Shown: positions 24,846 to 33,810 of the stretch, piece by piece
Position numbering within the stretch: position 1 is the first letter of the stretch
Layout: every line of letters starts with the position of its first letter
Assembly (NCBI RefSeq): GCF_051195255.1
Contig: NZ_JBNJLK010000001.1
Span: 62,001 to 126,000, forward strand
DNA: 64,000 nucleotides
Direction: 5' to 3'
Source of the DNA: Falsirhodobacter sp051195255
Lineage (GTDB): Bacteria > Pseudomonadota > Alphaproteobacteria > Rhodobacterales > Rhodobacteraceae
Program-made: the position numbers and the translations under genes
Notes under the pieces: generated by a model
What the model saw: the letters and a program-made list of their open reading frames with translations, nothing else
Database searches by the model: none
Told to the model about the DNA's origin: nothing

Positions 24846-27635
24846 ATGACCTTCGGCAGCGGCCACCACCTGCATCTGATCGACGGATCGGCCTTCATCT
24901 TCCGCGCCTATCACGCGCTGCCGCCGCTGACGCGCAAGTCCGACGGGCTGCCCATCGGGGCGGTCGCGGGCTTTTGCAACATGCTGTTCCGGTATGTGGA
25001 GGATTCGAAATCCGGCGACGCGCCCACGCATGTGGCCGTCATCTTCGACCATTCGTCGAAAACCTTCCGGAACGAGATCTATCCCGCCTACAAGGCCCAG
25101 CGCCCCGACCTGCCGGAAGACCTGAAGCCGCAATTCCCTCTGACGCGCGAAGCGACCCGCGCCTTCAACATCGCCTGCATCGAGACCGAAGGGTATGAGG
25201 CCGACGACATCATCGCCGCACTGTCCTGCAAAGCGCGCAACGCGGGCGGACGGGTCACCATCATCTCCTCGGACAAGGACCTGATGCAGCTGGTGGGCGA
25301 CGGCGTGGAAATGCTGGACCCGATGAAGAACAAGCGCATCGGCCGTGACGAGGTGTTCGAGAAGTTCGGCGTCTGGCCCGACCGCGTGGTGGACGTGCAG
25401 GCGCTGGCCGGCGATTCGGTGGACAACGTCCCGGGCGCGCCGGGTATCGGCATCAAGACCGCGGCCCTGCTGATCCAGGAATACGGCGATCTGGACACGC
25501 TGCTGGAACGGGCGGGCGAGATCAAGCAGCCCAAGCGCCGGCAGGTCTTGATGGACTTCGCCGACCAGATCCGCGTGTCGAAGCGTCTGGTGGAACTGGA
25601 CTGCAACACACCCCTCGACTTCACGCTGGAAAGCCTAGAAATCCGCGAGCCGGACGAGGGGCTGATCGACTTCCTGAACGCGATGGAGTTCCGCACGCTG
25701 ACCAAGCGCGTGGCCGAAAAGCGCGGCGTCGAAGCCCCCCTGCCCGCGGCCCCGACCCCGGTGGTGGAGGCGGAGGAGCGCGAAGCCCTGCCCTTCGACC
25801 ACGCCGCCTATGAAACCGTGACCGAACCTGCCCAACTGGCCGAATGGATCGCCCTGATCCGTGACGTGGGGCATGTGGCGTTCGACACCGAGACGACGGG
25901 CCTGGACGAGATGCGGGCCGATCTGGTCGGCATCTCGCTGTGCGTGACGGCGGGGCGGGCCTGCTACATCCCGCTGGCGCATCGCAGCGGCACGGACGAC
26001 CTGTTTGGCGGGGCTGACCTTGTGCCCGGCCAGATGCTGATCGCGGAAGCGTTGGCGCAGCTGAAGCCGGTGATGGAGGATCCGTCGATCCTGAAGATCG
26101 CGCACAACGCCAAGTACGATTGCAAGATGCTGGCGCTGATCGGCATCGACGTGGCACCGGTCGATGACACGATGCTGATGTCCTACGTCCTGCATGCGGG
26201 CTTGCACAACCACGGCATGGACGCGCTGAGCGAGCAGTACCTGCGCCACACACCCATCCCGATCAAGGGACTGATCGGCACCGGCAAAGGCCAGATCACC
26301 TTCGACCACGTGCCGCTGGACAAGGCCACGCCCTATGCGGCCGAGGATGCCGACGTCACCCTGCGCCTGTGGGAACTGTTCAAGCCGCAACTGCACCGCA
26401 ACCGCGTGACCACGGTCTATGAAACGCTGGAACGTCCGCTGGTGACCGTTCTGGCCGACATGGAGATGGCGGGCGTCCGCGTGGACCGCGATACGCTGTC
26501 GCGCATGTCGGGCGCCTTTGCCCAGAAGATGGCCATGCTGGAGGAGGAGATCCACGCGCTGGCCGGCCGCCCGTTCAACGTCGGATCGCCCAAGCAGCTG
26601 GGAGAGATCCTGTTCGACGAGCAAAGCCTTCCGGGCGGCGTGAAGGGCAAGAATGGCGCTTACGGCACCGGCGCCGACATTCTTGAGGATCTGGCCGCCG
26701 AGGGGCACGACCTTGCGGCGCGGGTTCTGGACTGGCGGCAGATCTCCAAGCTGAAATCGACCTATACCGACGCCTTGCAGGACCACATCCACCCCGACAC
26801 CGGGCGGGTGCACACGTCCTACTCCATCGCGGGGGCGAACACGGGGCGGCTGGCCTCGACCGACCCGAACTTGCAGAACATTCCCGTTCGCAGCGACGAA
26901 GGCCGCCGCATCCGCGAGGCGTTCGTTGCGGGGCCGGGCAAAGTTCTGGTGTCTCTGGACTACAGCCAGATCGAATTGCGCATCCTGGCGCACATCGCCG
27001 ACATTCCCGCGCTGAAGGACGCCTTCCGCGAAGGGCACGACATCCACGCCATGACCGCGTCCGAGATGTTCAACGTGCCGCTGGAAGGCATGGACCCGAT
27101 GATCCGCCGTCAGGCCAAGGCCATCAACTTCGGGGTGATCTACGGAATTTCAGGCTTCGGTCTGGCCCGCAACCTGCGCATCCCACGCGCCGACGCGCAG
27201 GGCTTCATCGACCGGTATTTCGAACGCTTCCCCGGCATCCGCACCTACATGGACGAAACGATCGCCTTCGCGAAGGCCAACAACCACGTCCAGACCCTGT
27301 TCGGCCGCCGCATCAACACGCCCGAGATCAACGCCCGCGGCCCCGGCGCCGGCTTTGCCCGCCGCGCCGCGATCAACGCGCCGATCCAGGGAACGGCCGC
27401 CGACATCATCCGCCGTGCGATGATCCGCATGCCCAAGGCCATCGAAGGGCTGCCCGCCACCATGCTGCTGCAGGTCCATGACGAATTGCTGTTCGAGGTG
27501 GAGGAAGCGGCGACGGACACCCTGATCGCCCGCGCGCGCGAGGTGATGGAGGGCGCGGCCGATCCGGCGGTGAAGCTGTCCGTGCCGTTGATCGTGGACG
27601 CGGGGCGCGGCCCGAACTGGGCCGCCGCGCATTAA
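24846..27635 (+). CDS. polA: DNA polymerase I
   Basis: 929 residues with all three domains. The 5'-3' flap exonuclease occupies about 1-290 (SDKDLMQLV, GDSVDNVPGAPGIG). A 3'-5' proofreading domain covers about 320-500 and keeps its acidic residues (FDTETTGLDEM at about 344, NAKYDCKML, AAEDADV). The family A polymerase covers about 540-929 (LDYSQIELRILAHI, RRQAKAINFGVIYG, QVHDELLFEV). It fills gaps in repair and removes Okazaki primers. AAGGAGC lies just before the ATG. The final four bases overlap the convergent HIT gene. Confidence 0.97.
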   Translation: MTFGSGHHLHLIDGSAFIFRAYHALPPLTRKSDGLPIGAVAGFCNMLFRYVEDSKSGDAPTHVAVIFDHSSKTFRNEIYPAYKAQRPDLPEDLKPQFPLTREATRAFNIACIETEGYEADDIIAALSCKARNAGGRVTIISSDKDLMQLVGDGVEMLDPMKNKRIGRDEVFEKFGVWPDRVVDVQALAGDSVDNVPGAPGIGIKTAALLIQEYGDLDTLLERAGEIKQPKRRQVLMDFADQIRVSKRLVELDCNTPLDFTLESLEIREPDEGLIDFLNAMEFRTLTKRVAEKRGVEAPLPAAPTPVVEAEEREALPFDHAAYETVTEPAQLAEWIALIRDVGHVAFDTETTGLDEMRADLVGISLCVTAGRACYIPLAHRSGTDDLFGGADLVPGQMLIAEALAQLKPVMEDPSILKIAHNAKYDCKMLALIGIDVAPVDDTMLMSYVLHAGLHNHGMDALSEQYLRHTPIPIKGLIGTGKGQITFDHVPLDKATPYAAEDADVTLRLWELFKPQLHRNRVTTVYETLERPLVTVLADMEMAGVRVDRDTLSRMSGAFAQKMAMLEEEIHALAGRPFNVGSPKQLGEILFDEQSLPGGVKGKNGAYGTGADILEDLAAEGHDLAARVLDWRQISKLKSTYTDALQDHIHPDTGRVHTSYSIAGANTGRLASTDPNLQNIPVRSDEGRRIREAFVAGPGKVLVSLDYSQIELRILAHIADIPALKDAFREGHDIHAMTASEMFNVPLEGMDPMIRRQAKAINFGVIYGISGFGLARNLRIPRADAQGFIDRYFERFPGIRTYMDETIAFAKANNHVQTLFGRRINTPEINARGPGAGFARRAAINAPIQGTAADIIRRAMIRMPKAIEGLPATMLLQVHDELLFEVEEAATDTLIARAREVMEGAADPAVKLSVPLIVDAGRGPNWAAAH

Positions 27636-27982
27636 CGCTGAAGCATCGGGCCCAGGGGGCGGCCGGCCAGAAGGTGCAGGTGATAATGCGGCACCTCCTG
27701 CCCGCCATGTCCGCCGGAGTTCGAGATGACGCGGTAGCCGGCCCCATAGCCTTCGCAGATGCGCGCGGCGGTGCGGTGGAAGTCCACCAGCTCCTCGGCC
27801 GTGGCGCGGGCGGCGAAATCGGCAAAATCCACATAGGCGCCCTTCGGGATCACCAGCACATGGTCCGGCGCGTGCGGCGCGATGTCGTGAAAGGCCAGCG
27901 TGTGCTCGGTGTCGGCCACCGTCTTGTTGGGGATCTCGCCGCGCAGGATGCGGGCGAAGATGTTCTGGGGGTCGTAGGTCAT
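27632..27982 (-). CDS. HIT family nucleotide hydrolase (HinT-like)
   Basis: 116 residues, a histidine triad protein. Seen: FARILRGEIPNKTVADTE at the N terminus, FHDIAPHAPDHVLVIPK, and the catalytic triad HYHLHLLAGRPLG near residue 100. HinT-type enzymes hydrolyse AMP-lysine and related phosphoramidates. The start lies only two bases after the stop of the DUF5928 glycosyltransferase gene, so the two share a transcript, perhaps by chance since HIT genes have varied neighbours. Confidence 0.93.
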   Translation of the reverse strand: MTYDPQNIFARILRGEIPNKTVADTEHTLAFHDIAPHAPDHVLVIPKGAYVDFADFAARATAEELVDFHRTAARICEGYGAGYRVISNSGGHGGQEVPHYHLHLLAGRPLGPMLQR

Positions 27983-27984
27983 GT

Positions 27985-29562
27985 TCAATCCTCGAACAGG
28001 TAGTGGACAGAGGTGACTTCCAGCGCCTGATCCTCGGGGATGCCCATCAGATCGGCCAGCGCCACCGCGTTCTGCTGGGGTGACAGCTTCTGGCGCAACC
28101 GGCGGTGGCGGCCGAAGCCTGCGTCCCGGATGCGATCGCTTTCGAAGCGGAAGTCGTAGCGGATTGTCGGGATGATCCGCTCCATCGTTTCGGCCGGGGT
28201 CTGGTCGCCGGCCAGACCCACCCGCCGCGCGTGGCCGGTCAGGTAGTCGGTGTCGAATTCGCATTCCAGCTCGATGATGCGCACCACGGCCTTGTCGCTG
28301 ACGAAGTCGTGGATCAGGTCGATGGAGGACGGATCGAGGCAGATCATCATCCGGTCCGTCTTCCAGTAGTCGTAAAGCATGCGCAGCAGCGCCCGGCGGT
28401 GCCGCGTGCGCTTGGCCAGCGTCGTCTCGATCCCGCCCAGGGCCGGCAGCGGGGTGTCGGCCTCGTTGAACAGGTAGTGCATCGCCTTGACGCCCAGCAC
28501 CTCCTCGGCCCTGTCGACAAAGCGTTTGGCCACGTGCCATTTCTTGCAGATCACGATGGTCAGCTGCCGGTCGCGCCCGATGCTGGCCTCGGTTTCCCAG
28601 AAGCGGGGGGCGAAGCGGCGCCCGATCCGGCCCCGCTGGCGCAAGAAGGTCAGAAGGGTCCGCCCTTCGTTCGAGATGGCGAAGTCGGTGCCTTCCTTGG
28701 CCCAGAGCTGGCCCAGCCGTTCCTTCAGCTGCAACGCCTGCGGGCTGATCTTGCGCGCGAACAGGTAATCCTGCGACAGCAGCAGATCGTAATGGTCGTT
28801 GTAGAAGCTGAGCGGCATCCCGTAATCCGAGAACATCAGGAAGGTCAGCGTGCGGGTGCGGATCTGGTAATCGGGAACGACGTGACGAACCAGCGTCTGG
28901 AACATCGTCTCGTCCGGGATCCATGTGGTGGCGAAGAAGCGCAGCACGTTGGGGTTGCTGTCGCAATATTGCAGAACCGCTTCCACCGTCTGGCGGCGCA
29001 GGCACCACCACTGGCTGCCGATCTGGATCTCCAGCCCCGCGGGGATGGGGCGGGACAGCCCCATTTTCTGCTGCAGCGCCAGCGAGGCGTAGAACAGCGT
29101 CTTCTGGTTCCGTTCGTTGAAGAAATGGCGGTAGACCAGCCGTTCTTCCTTGATGCCGGTCTTGATCCAGTCGGATTTGAAGAAGTCGAAGGATTCGATG
29201 TAGTCCACATCCTCCCCGTCCAGGAAGGCCTTGGCGTATTCGGCCGACTTGATCGGCATGCAGTCGCCCGACAGCATGTAGAAATGCGTGGCCGCAGGGA
29301 AGGATTCCTCGGCCGCGCGGGTGGCCAGAAGGGTGGCGGCGATCAGGCTGTATTCGCCCCAGCCGCATTTCACCCGCTTGCGCGTGAAGACGACGCCCGA
29401 ATTGCCGGCCAGCGCGCTGCGGATTCGCGCGTAATCCTCCGAACTGGCGCGCCGGTCGAAGTGGATGGCGACGAAATCGCCCGTCGCTGTCAATCGCTGC
29501 GCCTGCGCGATGATCCCGGCCGGATCCTTGTGACAAAGCAGAATGAACGCGATCTTCGCCAT
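27985..29562 (-). CDS. Core-2/I-branching-type glycosyltransferase with DUF5928
   Basis: 525 residues. The first 290 or so resemble family 14 beta-1,6-N-acetylglucosaminyltransferases: IAFILLCHKDP at the start, FVAIHFDRRAS, RVKCGWGEYSLI, FYMLSGDCMPIKS (near 97), SQWWCLRR (near 185) and WIPDETMFQTL (near 220). The C-terminal 230 residues match what is called DUF5928 in Rhodobacteraceae, with a P-loop-free but sulfotransferase- or kinase-like IVICKKWHVAKRF opening. No signal peptide, so it works in the cytosol on a surface polysaccharide precursor. It is divergent from a sulfotransferase gene. Confidence 0.8.
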   Translation of the reverse strand: MAKIAFILLCHKDPAGIIAQAQRLTATGDFVAIHFDRRASSEDYARIRSALAGNSGVVFTRKRVKCGWGEYSLIAATLLATRAAEESFPAATHFYMLSGDCMPIKSAEYAKAFLDGEDVDYIESFDFFKSDWIKTGIKEERLVYRHFFNERNQKTLFYASLALQQKMGLSRPIPAGLEIQIGSQWWCLRRQTVEAVLQYCDSNPNVLRFFATTWIPDETMFQTLVRHVVPDYQIRTRTLTFLMFSDYGMPLSFYNDHYDLLLSQDYLFARKISPQALQLKERLGQLWAKEGTDFAISNEGRTLLTFLRQRGRIGRRFAPRFWETEASIGRDRQLTIVICKKWHVAKRFVDRAEEVLGVKAMHYLFNEADTPLPALGGIETTLAKRTRHRRALLRMLYDYWKTDRMMICLDPSSIDLIHDFVSDKAVVRIIELECEFDTDYLTGHARRVGLAGDQTPAETMERIIPTIRYDFRFESDRIRDAGFGRHRRLRQKLSPQQNAVALADLMGIPEDQALEVTSVHYLFED

Positions 29563-29594
29563 GTGCCGTCCCGATGTTCCAACGAAATCATTTA

Positions 29595-29613
29595 AATCGC
29601 TTTCTCTGCGATT
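29595..29613. promoter_or_regulatory. Inverted repeat in divergent glycosyltransferase/sulfotransferase control region
   Basis: AATCGC and GCGATT (29595-29600, 29608-29613) face each other across seven bases, next to an AT-rich ATTTAAAT. The 111-base interval between the two divergent starts must hold both promoters. A regulator site is possible, but the repeat is short. Confidence 0.3.
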
Positions 29614-29673
29614 GAAAAGTCCCGCATCCTCTGCTTTTGCTTATGCGGCAAGTACCTGAGCGGGAGTATGGTG

Positions 29674-30492
29674 ATGGGGTTTCCAGGAACGTGGATGACC
29701 GAAAGCGAAAGCGTCGTGTATCGCGTCGTGCCGAAATGCGCCTGCTCCACCATCGGGCAGATCATGTTCTACACGGATCATGGCAAATTCTTCGAAGGTG
29801 ACATCCACGATTCGACGGGCGGGCTGCACAAGTGGTCGCAGGCTGAAAGCCAGCCGCTGATCGAGGCGAATGTCAGCAAGCACAAGAGCGTCACCTTCAC
29901 CTGCGTGCGCAACCCCTACACGCGCATTCTGTCGTCCTTCTTCGACAAGATCTGCGGCATCCAGCGCAACGGGAAGCGGTATCGCGGGAACCTCGTGCCG
30001 CTGCTGATCCAGAAATACGGGATCGAGGTGGGTGGCCCCGACGGGACCGAGGAGTTCGACCAGATCAAGAGCTTCCGGCGCTTCCTTCTGTTCGCCCGCG
30101 ACACCATCCGCTTCAAGAAGCCGATGGATCCGGACATCCACTGGTCCGCCATGTCGGGCCACATCGCGACGTTCATCGTGAACGGCGGCAAGTACGACCA
30201 GATCTTCTTCACCGAGAAGTTCAACGACGGGATGCAGAAGGTCCTGAACGCGATGGAGCCGAAGCACGAGGTCGACCTGAAGGGGATGCCGCGCTTCAAT
30301 GAATCCGAAGGCCACGGCCCGAAGCGCGCCCATCCGGTGGAGGATTACTTCGACGACCTGTCGATGCACCTGATGTGGGAAATCTATCGCAAGGATTTCC
30401 AGCTGTTCAAATACGACTTCGACAACCCGGCCAACAAGCTGCCGAAGTCCGAGGTGGACCTGAAAGAGGTCCACCGCCGTCTGGGCGATTAA
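29674..30492 (+). CDS. Sulfotransferase family 2 domain protein
   Basis: 272 residues; moves a sulfuryl group from PAPS to a carbohydrate acceptor. The 5'-phosphosulfate loop reads VVPKCACSTIG (about residues 18-28) and the 3'-phosphate site CVRNPYTRILSSFF (about 77-90), as in carbohydrate sulfotransferases. No signal peptide or membrane helix. ATGs lie at 29668 and 29674; GGGAG is one base from the first and seven from the second, so I use 29674. Divergent from the DUF5928 glycosyltransferase, which suggests that both decorate the same exported glycan. Its end overlaps the convergent PfkB kinase gene by four bases. Confidence 0.88.
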   Translation: MGFPGTWMTESESVVYRVVPKCACSTIGQIMFYTDHGKFFEGDIHDSTGGLHKWSQAESQPLIEANVSKHKSVTFTCVRNPYTRILSSFFDKICGIQRNGKRYRGNLVPLLIQKYGIEVGGPDGTEEFDQIKSFRRFLLFARDTIRFKKPMDPDIHWSAMSGHIATFIVNGGKYDQIFFTEKFNDGMQKVLNAMEPKHEVDLKGMPRFNESEGHGPKRAHPVEDYFDDLSMHLMWEIYRKDFQLFKYDFDNPANKLPKSEVDLKEVHRRLGD

Positions 30493-31481
30493 AGAAGCCC
30501 GTGCTGATGGAACAGGGCCTTCAGGTCCTGTTCCGGCCGTGCGCCGACATGGCTGATGATCTCGGACGCGGCGATGCAGCCCATGCGTCCCGCCTCTTCC
30601 AGCGCGTAGCCGTTGGTGATCCCCCACAGGAAGCCCGCCGCGAACAGGTCGCCCGCCCCGGTCGCGTCCTGAATCTCGGTCGCGAACGCGGGAATGTGCC
30701 AGCGTTGTCCGTCGGACAGCACATGCGCGCCCTTCTCGCTCTCGGTGCAGGCGAGGATCGCCACCTGCGCGGCCGCGGCCGTCAGTGCCGTGTCCAGATC
30801 GGTCGTGCCATACATCGACAGGATCTCCGCCCGGTTGGCGAACAGCAGGTCCACGTCCTGTTCGATCAGGCGGCGGAAGGCGTCGCGGTGACGTTCCACG
30901 CAGAACGGGTCCGACAGGGTCAGCGCCACGCGGCCACCGGCCGCCTTGCAGGCACGGATCGCCTTTTCGAACGCCGCATGGCTGTCCGGCCCGTCGAAGC
31001 GGTAGCCTTCCAGATAGATCCATTCCGAATCGGCCACCATCTCCACGTCGATATCCTCGGGGCCAAGGAATTCGGACACGCCAAGATAGGTGTTCATCGA
31101 ACGCTCCCCATCCGGGGTCACGCAGACAAGGCAGCGGCCGGTTTCCTGCACCGTGTCCACGCCCGCCATCGGGGTTTCGAAGGTCGCGCCCTGCGCGCGT
31201 AGGTCATGGGCGAAGATGGCGCCCAGCTGATCGTTGCGCACCTTTCCGATATAGGCGGTGGGCCCGCCCAGATGCGCGATGCCCGCGATGGTATTCGCGG
31301 CCGACCCGCCCGACACTTCGCGCGCGGGACCGATATGGGCGTAAAGCTCCACCGCGCGGTCGCGGTCGATCAGCTGCATGATGCCCTTGTCGATGCCGTG
31401 ATCCTGAAGAAACGCATCGTCGGTGCGCGCCAGCACATCGACCATGGCGTTGCCGATGCCCGTGACGTGATACTTCTTCAT
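30489..31481 (-). CDS. PfkB family sugar or adenosine kinase
   Basis: 330 residues. Ribokinase/PfkB signatures are GGSAANTIAGIAHLGGP (about 58-74) and the anion-hole/catalytic DATGAGDLFAAGFLWG (about 268-283, with the catalytic aspartate in GAGD). The overall N terminus (YHVTGIGNAMVDVLARTDD) is that of the adenosine-kinase-like group widespread in alphaproteobacteria; the exact substrate (adenosine, ribose or fructose phosphate) cannot be fixed here. Its start overlaps the nth stop by four bases, so nth and this kinase form an operon. Confidence 0.9.
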   Translation of the reverse strand: MKKYHVTGIGNAMVDVLARTDDAFLQDHGIDKGIMQLIDRDRAVELYAHIGPAREVSGGSAANTIAGIAHLGGPTAYIGKVRNDQLGAIFAHDLRAQGATFETPMAGVDTVQETGRCLVCVTPDGERSMNTYLGVSEFLGPEDIDVEMVADSEWIYLEGYRFDGPDSHAAFEKAIRACKAAGGRVALTLSDPFCVERHRDAFRRLIEQDVDLLFANRAEILSMYGTTDLDTALTAAAAQVAILACTESEKGAHVLSDGQRWHIPAFATEIQDATGAGDLFAAGFLWGITNGYALEEAGRMGCIAASEIISHVGARPEQDLKALFHQHGLL

Positions 31482-32122
31482 GCCGTTTTTTCCTCGTAAG
31501 CGCAGAATTCATAGATAGGACAGATGCCGCATTTCGGTTTTCGCGCGATGCAGATGTAGCGCCCGTGCAGGATCAGCCAGTGGTGGGCGTGCAGGGCAAA
31601 TTGTGCCGGCACATGGTCCTCCAGCGCCCGCTCCACCGCATCGACATCGCGGCCGGGGGCTAGGCCCGTGCGGTTGCCCACGCGGAAGATATGTGTATCG
31701 ACGGCCTGCGTCGGCTGGTGGAACCACATGTTCAGCACGACATTCGCCGTCTTGCGTCCCACGCCTGGCAGGGTTTGCAGCGCCGCCCGCGAGGAAGGAA
31801 CCTCGCCGCCATAATCTTCGACCAGAATCCGGCTCAGCTTCATGACATTTTTGGCCTTCTGGCGGAACAGCCCGATGGTCTTGATCGCCTCCAGCAACCG
31901 CCCCTCGCCGAAGTCCAGCATCTGCTGGGGCGTGGTCACTTGGGCGAACAGCCCTTTGGTCGCCTTGTTGACGCCGGCATCCGTGGCCTGCGCCGACAGC
32001 GCCACCGCCACGACCAGCGTGTAGGCGTTCACGTGATCCAGCTCGCCTTTCGGCTCCGGCTCGATCTCGTGCAGGCGGGTGAAGATCGCCTTGATGGTTT
32101 GATAAGGAAGCTGGCGTGCCAT
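31478..32122 (-). CDS. nth: Endonuclease III
   Basis: 214 residues; a bifunctional DNA glycosylase/AP lyase for oxidised pyrimidines. Seen: the helix-hairpin-helix with catalytic lysine LPGVGRKTANVVL (near 116-128), the catalytic aspartate in VDTHIFRV (near 140) and the four-cysteine [4Fe-4S] site C-x6-C-x2-C-x5-C at the C terminus (CIARKPKCGICPIYEFC). The ATG at 32122 gives the normal N terminus; an upstream in-frame start would add nine residues. Divergent from the AraC-MGMT gene, with which it shares a repair theme across a 78-base gap. Confidence 0.96.
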   Translation of the reverse strand: MARQLPYQTIKAIFTRLHEIEPEPKGELDHVNAYTLVVAVALSAQATDAGVNKATKGLFAQVTTPQQMLDFGEGRLLEAIKTIGLFRQKAKNVMKLSRILVEDYGGEVPSSRAALQTLPGVGRKTANVVLNMWFHQPTQAVDTHIFRVGNRTGLAPGRDVDAVERALEDHVPAQFALHAHHWLILHGRYICIARKPKCGICPIYEFCAYEEKTA

Positions 32123-32200
32123 GGCGACGGTATGACAGCCCGCCTGCAAAGCCGCAAGATTCGGGTCGCCCGGATGGCGGCGCGGGCGTATCTTCCGGGC

Positions 32201-33037
32201 ATGTCATACCATTACCCCATCATCGCCCGCGCCTTGGACGCCATTGCCGAACGGCCCGACCTCTCGCTGGAGGACGCGGCGGCGGTGGCGGGCCTGTCGC
32301 CCGCGCATTTCCAGCGGGTCTTCTCGGCCTGGGTGGGTGTTTCGCCGAAGCGATTCTCGCAATATCTGGCGCTGGATCATGCGCGGCATCTGCTGGCCGC
32401 CCAGACCACCGTTCTGGAAACCAGCCACGCTGCCGGCCTGTCGGGCGGTGGGCGGCTGCACGACCTGTTCCTGCGGTGGGAGGCGATGAGCCCCGGCGAC
32501 TACGCCCGTGCCGGGGAGGGGCTGAGAATTGGATGGACGCGCCTCCCCTCCCCGTTCGGGGAGGCCGTAGTCATGGCGACCGATCGCGGCATCTGCGGCA
32601 TCGGGTTCGATGACCCCGATTTCGATGCCTTTGCCGACCTGACCCGCCGCTGGCCCCGTGCGCGGTATGAGCAGGACATGGCCATCGCCCCCTTGGCCCA
32701 AGCGGCGTTCGAGGGGCGGCAAGCCCGCCTGCACCTGATGGGCGGCCCGTTCCAGATCAAGGTGTGGGAAGCGCTGCTGTCCGTGCCCTCGGGACAGGTG
32801 ACGACCTATTCCACCATCGCCACCCGCATCGGTCATCCGGGGGCAGTGCGGGCGGTGGGCACCGCGATCGGGCGCAACCCGGTCAGCTGGCTGATCCCCT
32901 GCCATCGCGCCCTGCGCAAGACCGGGGCATTGGGGGGCTACCACTGGGGGTTGACGCGCAAGCGGGCGATGCTGGCGCATGAATCGGCTCGGCGCGATGC
33001 CGCCGATGTGACGGAGGAACTATCGGAACGCCTCTGA
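32201..33037 (+). CDS. AraC-type HTH fused to O6-methylguanine-DNA methyltransferase (Ada-like)
   Basis: 278 residues. An AraC-type DNA-binding domain (about 1-100: DAAAVAGLSPAHFQRVFSAWVG, SPKRFSQYLALDHARHLL) joins a methyltransferase domain (about 115-265) with the suicide cysteine C234 in IPCHRALRKTGALGGY. E. coli Ada has an additional N-terminal zinc domain whose methylation turns it into an activator; that domain is absent. So this protein can repair O6-alkylguanine, but how it would sense damage as a regulator is unclear. Start at the ATG giving MSYHYPIIARALD. Confidence 0.92.
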   Translation: MSYHYPIIARALDAIAERPDLSLEDAAAVAGLSPAHFQRVFSAWVGVSPKRFSQYLALDHARHLLAAQTTVLETSHAAGLSGGGRLHDLFLRWEAMSPGDYARAGEGLRIGWTRLPSPFGEAVVMATDRGICGIGFDDPDFDAFADLTRRWPRARYEQDMAIAPLAQAAFEGRQARLHLMGGPFQIKVWEALLSVPSGQVTTYSTIATRIGHPGAVRAVGTAIGRNPVSWLIPCHRALRKTGALGGYHWGLTRKRAMLAHESARRDAADVTEELSERL

Positions 33038-33094
33038 CGTTGGTATAGCCATATGCCCACGCATTGGCGTGAACGCGAGATACGAGGCGTCAGA

Positions 33095-33760
33095 ATGAAC
33101 TTCAAACTTCCCCTTCTCCTTGGCACCGTGGGCCTTGTTGCCCTTGCAGGTTGCAACGATCCCTATGGCACCGGCGTGGGCCCGGGCGGGGCCGCGAACC
33201 AGAAAACCAACATGGGCGCCATCACCGGCGCGATCATCGGCGGCGCGCTGGGTGCGCAGTCGGGCGAGGATCGCGCGGCCAAGATCGCCGGTGGCGCCCT
33301 GGTCGGCGGCATCCTGGGCGGCGCGGCCGGCGCCGAACTGGACCGTCAGGCGGCGCAACTCCGCTCCACCACCAGCTCCAACATCAACGTGACAAACACG
33401 GGGAACGAGCTTGTGGTGAACATGCCGCAGGACCTGCTGTTCGCGACCGACAGCTCCAACCTGCGGGCCGATCTGCAGGCGGACCTTCAGGCCGTGTCCC
33501 GGAACCTGGTGCAATACCCGAACTCCACCATCCAGATCGCGGGCCACACCGACAACACGGGCAGCGCCGCCTACAACCAGGCCTTGTCGGAACGTCGTGC
33601 CTCCGCCGTGGCGCAGGTGCTGATCCGCAACGGCGTGCCCGCCAACCGGATCTCCTCCTACGGCATGGGGCTGAGCCAGCCGGTCGCCTCCAACGCGACG
33701 GCCGAAGGTCGCGCTCAGAACCGCCGGGTGGACATCGTCATCCGCCCGATCCAGCGCTAA
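33095..33760 (+). CDS. OmpA family outer-membrane lipoprotein with glycine zipper
   Basis: 221 residues. A lipoprotein signal ends in LVALAGC (lipid-modified C20). Residues about 45-85 are a glycine-zipper stretch (GAITGAIIGGALG, GGALVGGILGGAAGAE) that can insert in a membrane, and residues about 110-220 are an OmpA-type peptidoglycan-binding domain (LLFATDSSNLR, IAGHTDNTGS, NRRVDIVIRP). The protein probably ties outer membrane to cell wall. The ATG at the lipoprotein signal is chosen over one 14 codons upstream. A strong terminator follows six bases after the stop. Confidence 0.92.
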   Translation: MNFKLPLLLGTVGLVALAGCNDPYGTGVGPGGAANQKTNMGAITGAIIGGALGAQSGEDRAAKIAGGALVGGILGGAAGAELDRQAAQLRSTTSSNINVTNTGNELVVNMPQDLLFATDSSNLRADLQADLQAVSRNLVQYPNSTIQIAGHTDNTGSAAYNQALSERRASAVAQVLIRNGVPANRISSYGMGLSQPVASNATAEGRAQNRRVDIVIRPIQR

Positions 33761-33762
33761 GC

Positions 33763-33791
33763 AAAAGGCCGGTCGAAAGACCGGCCTTTTT
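33763..33791. terminator. Bidirectional intrinsic terminator with GAAA loop
   Basis: Eight-bp stem GGCCGGTC/GACCGGCC (33767-33774, 33779-33786) with a GAAA tetraloop, flanked by AAAA and TTTTT. It ends the OmpA lipoprotein gene on the plus strand and the F0 operon (after atpF) on the minus strand. Confidence 0.9.
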
Positions 33792-33810
33792 CATGATGCG
33801 TCGCTGGCGA

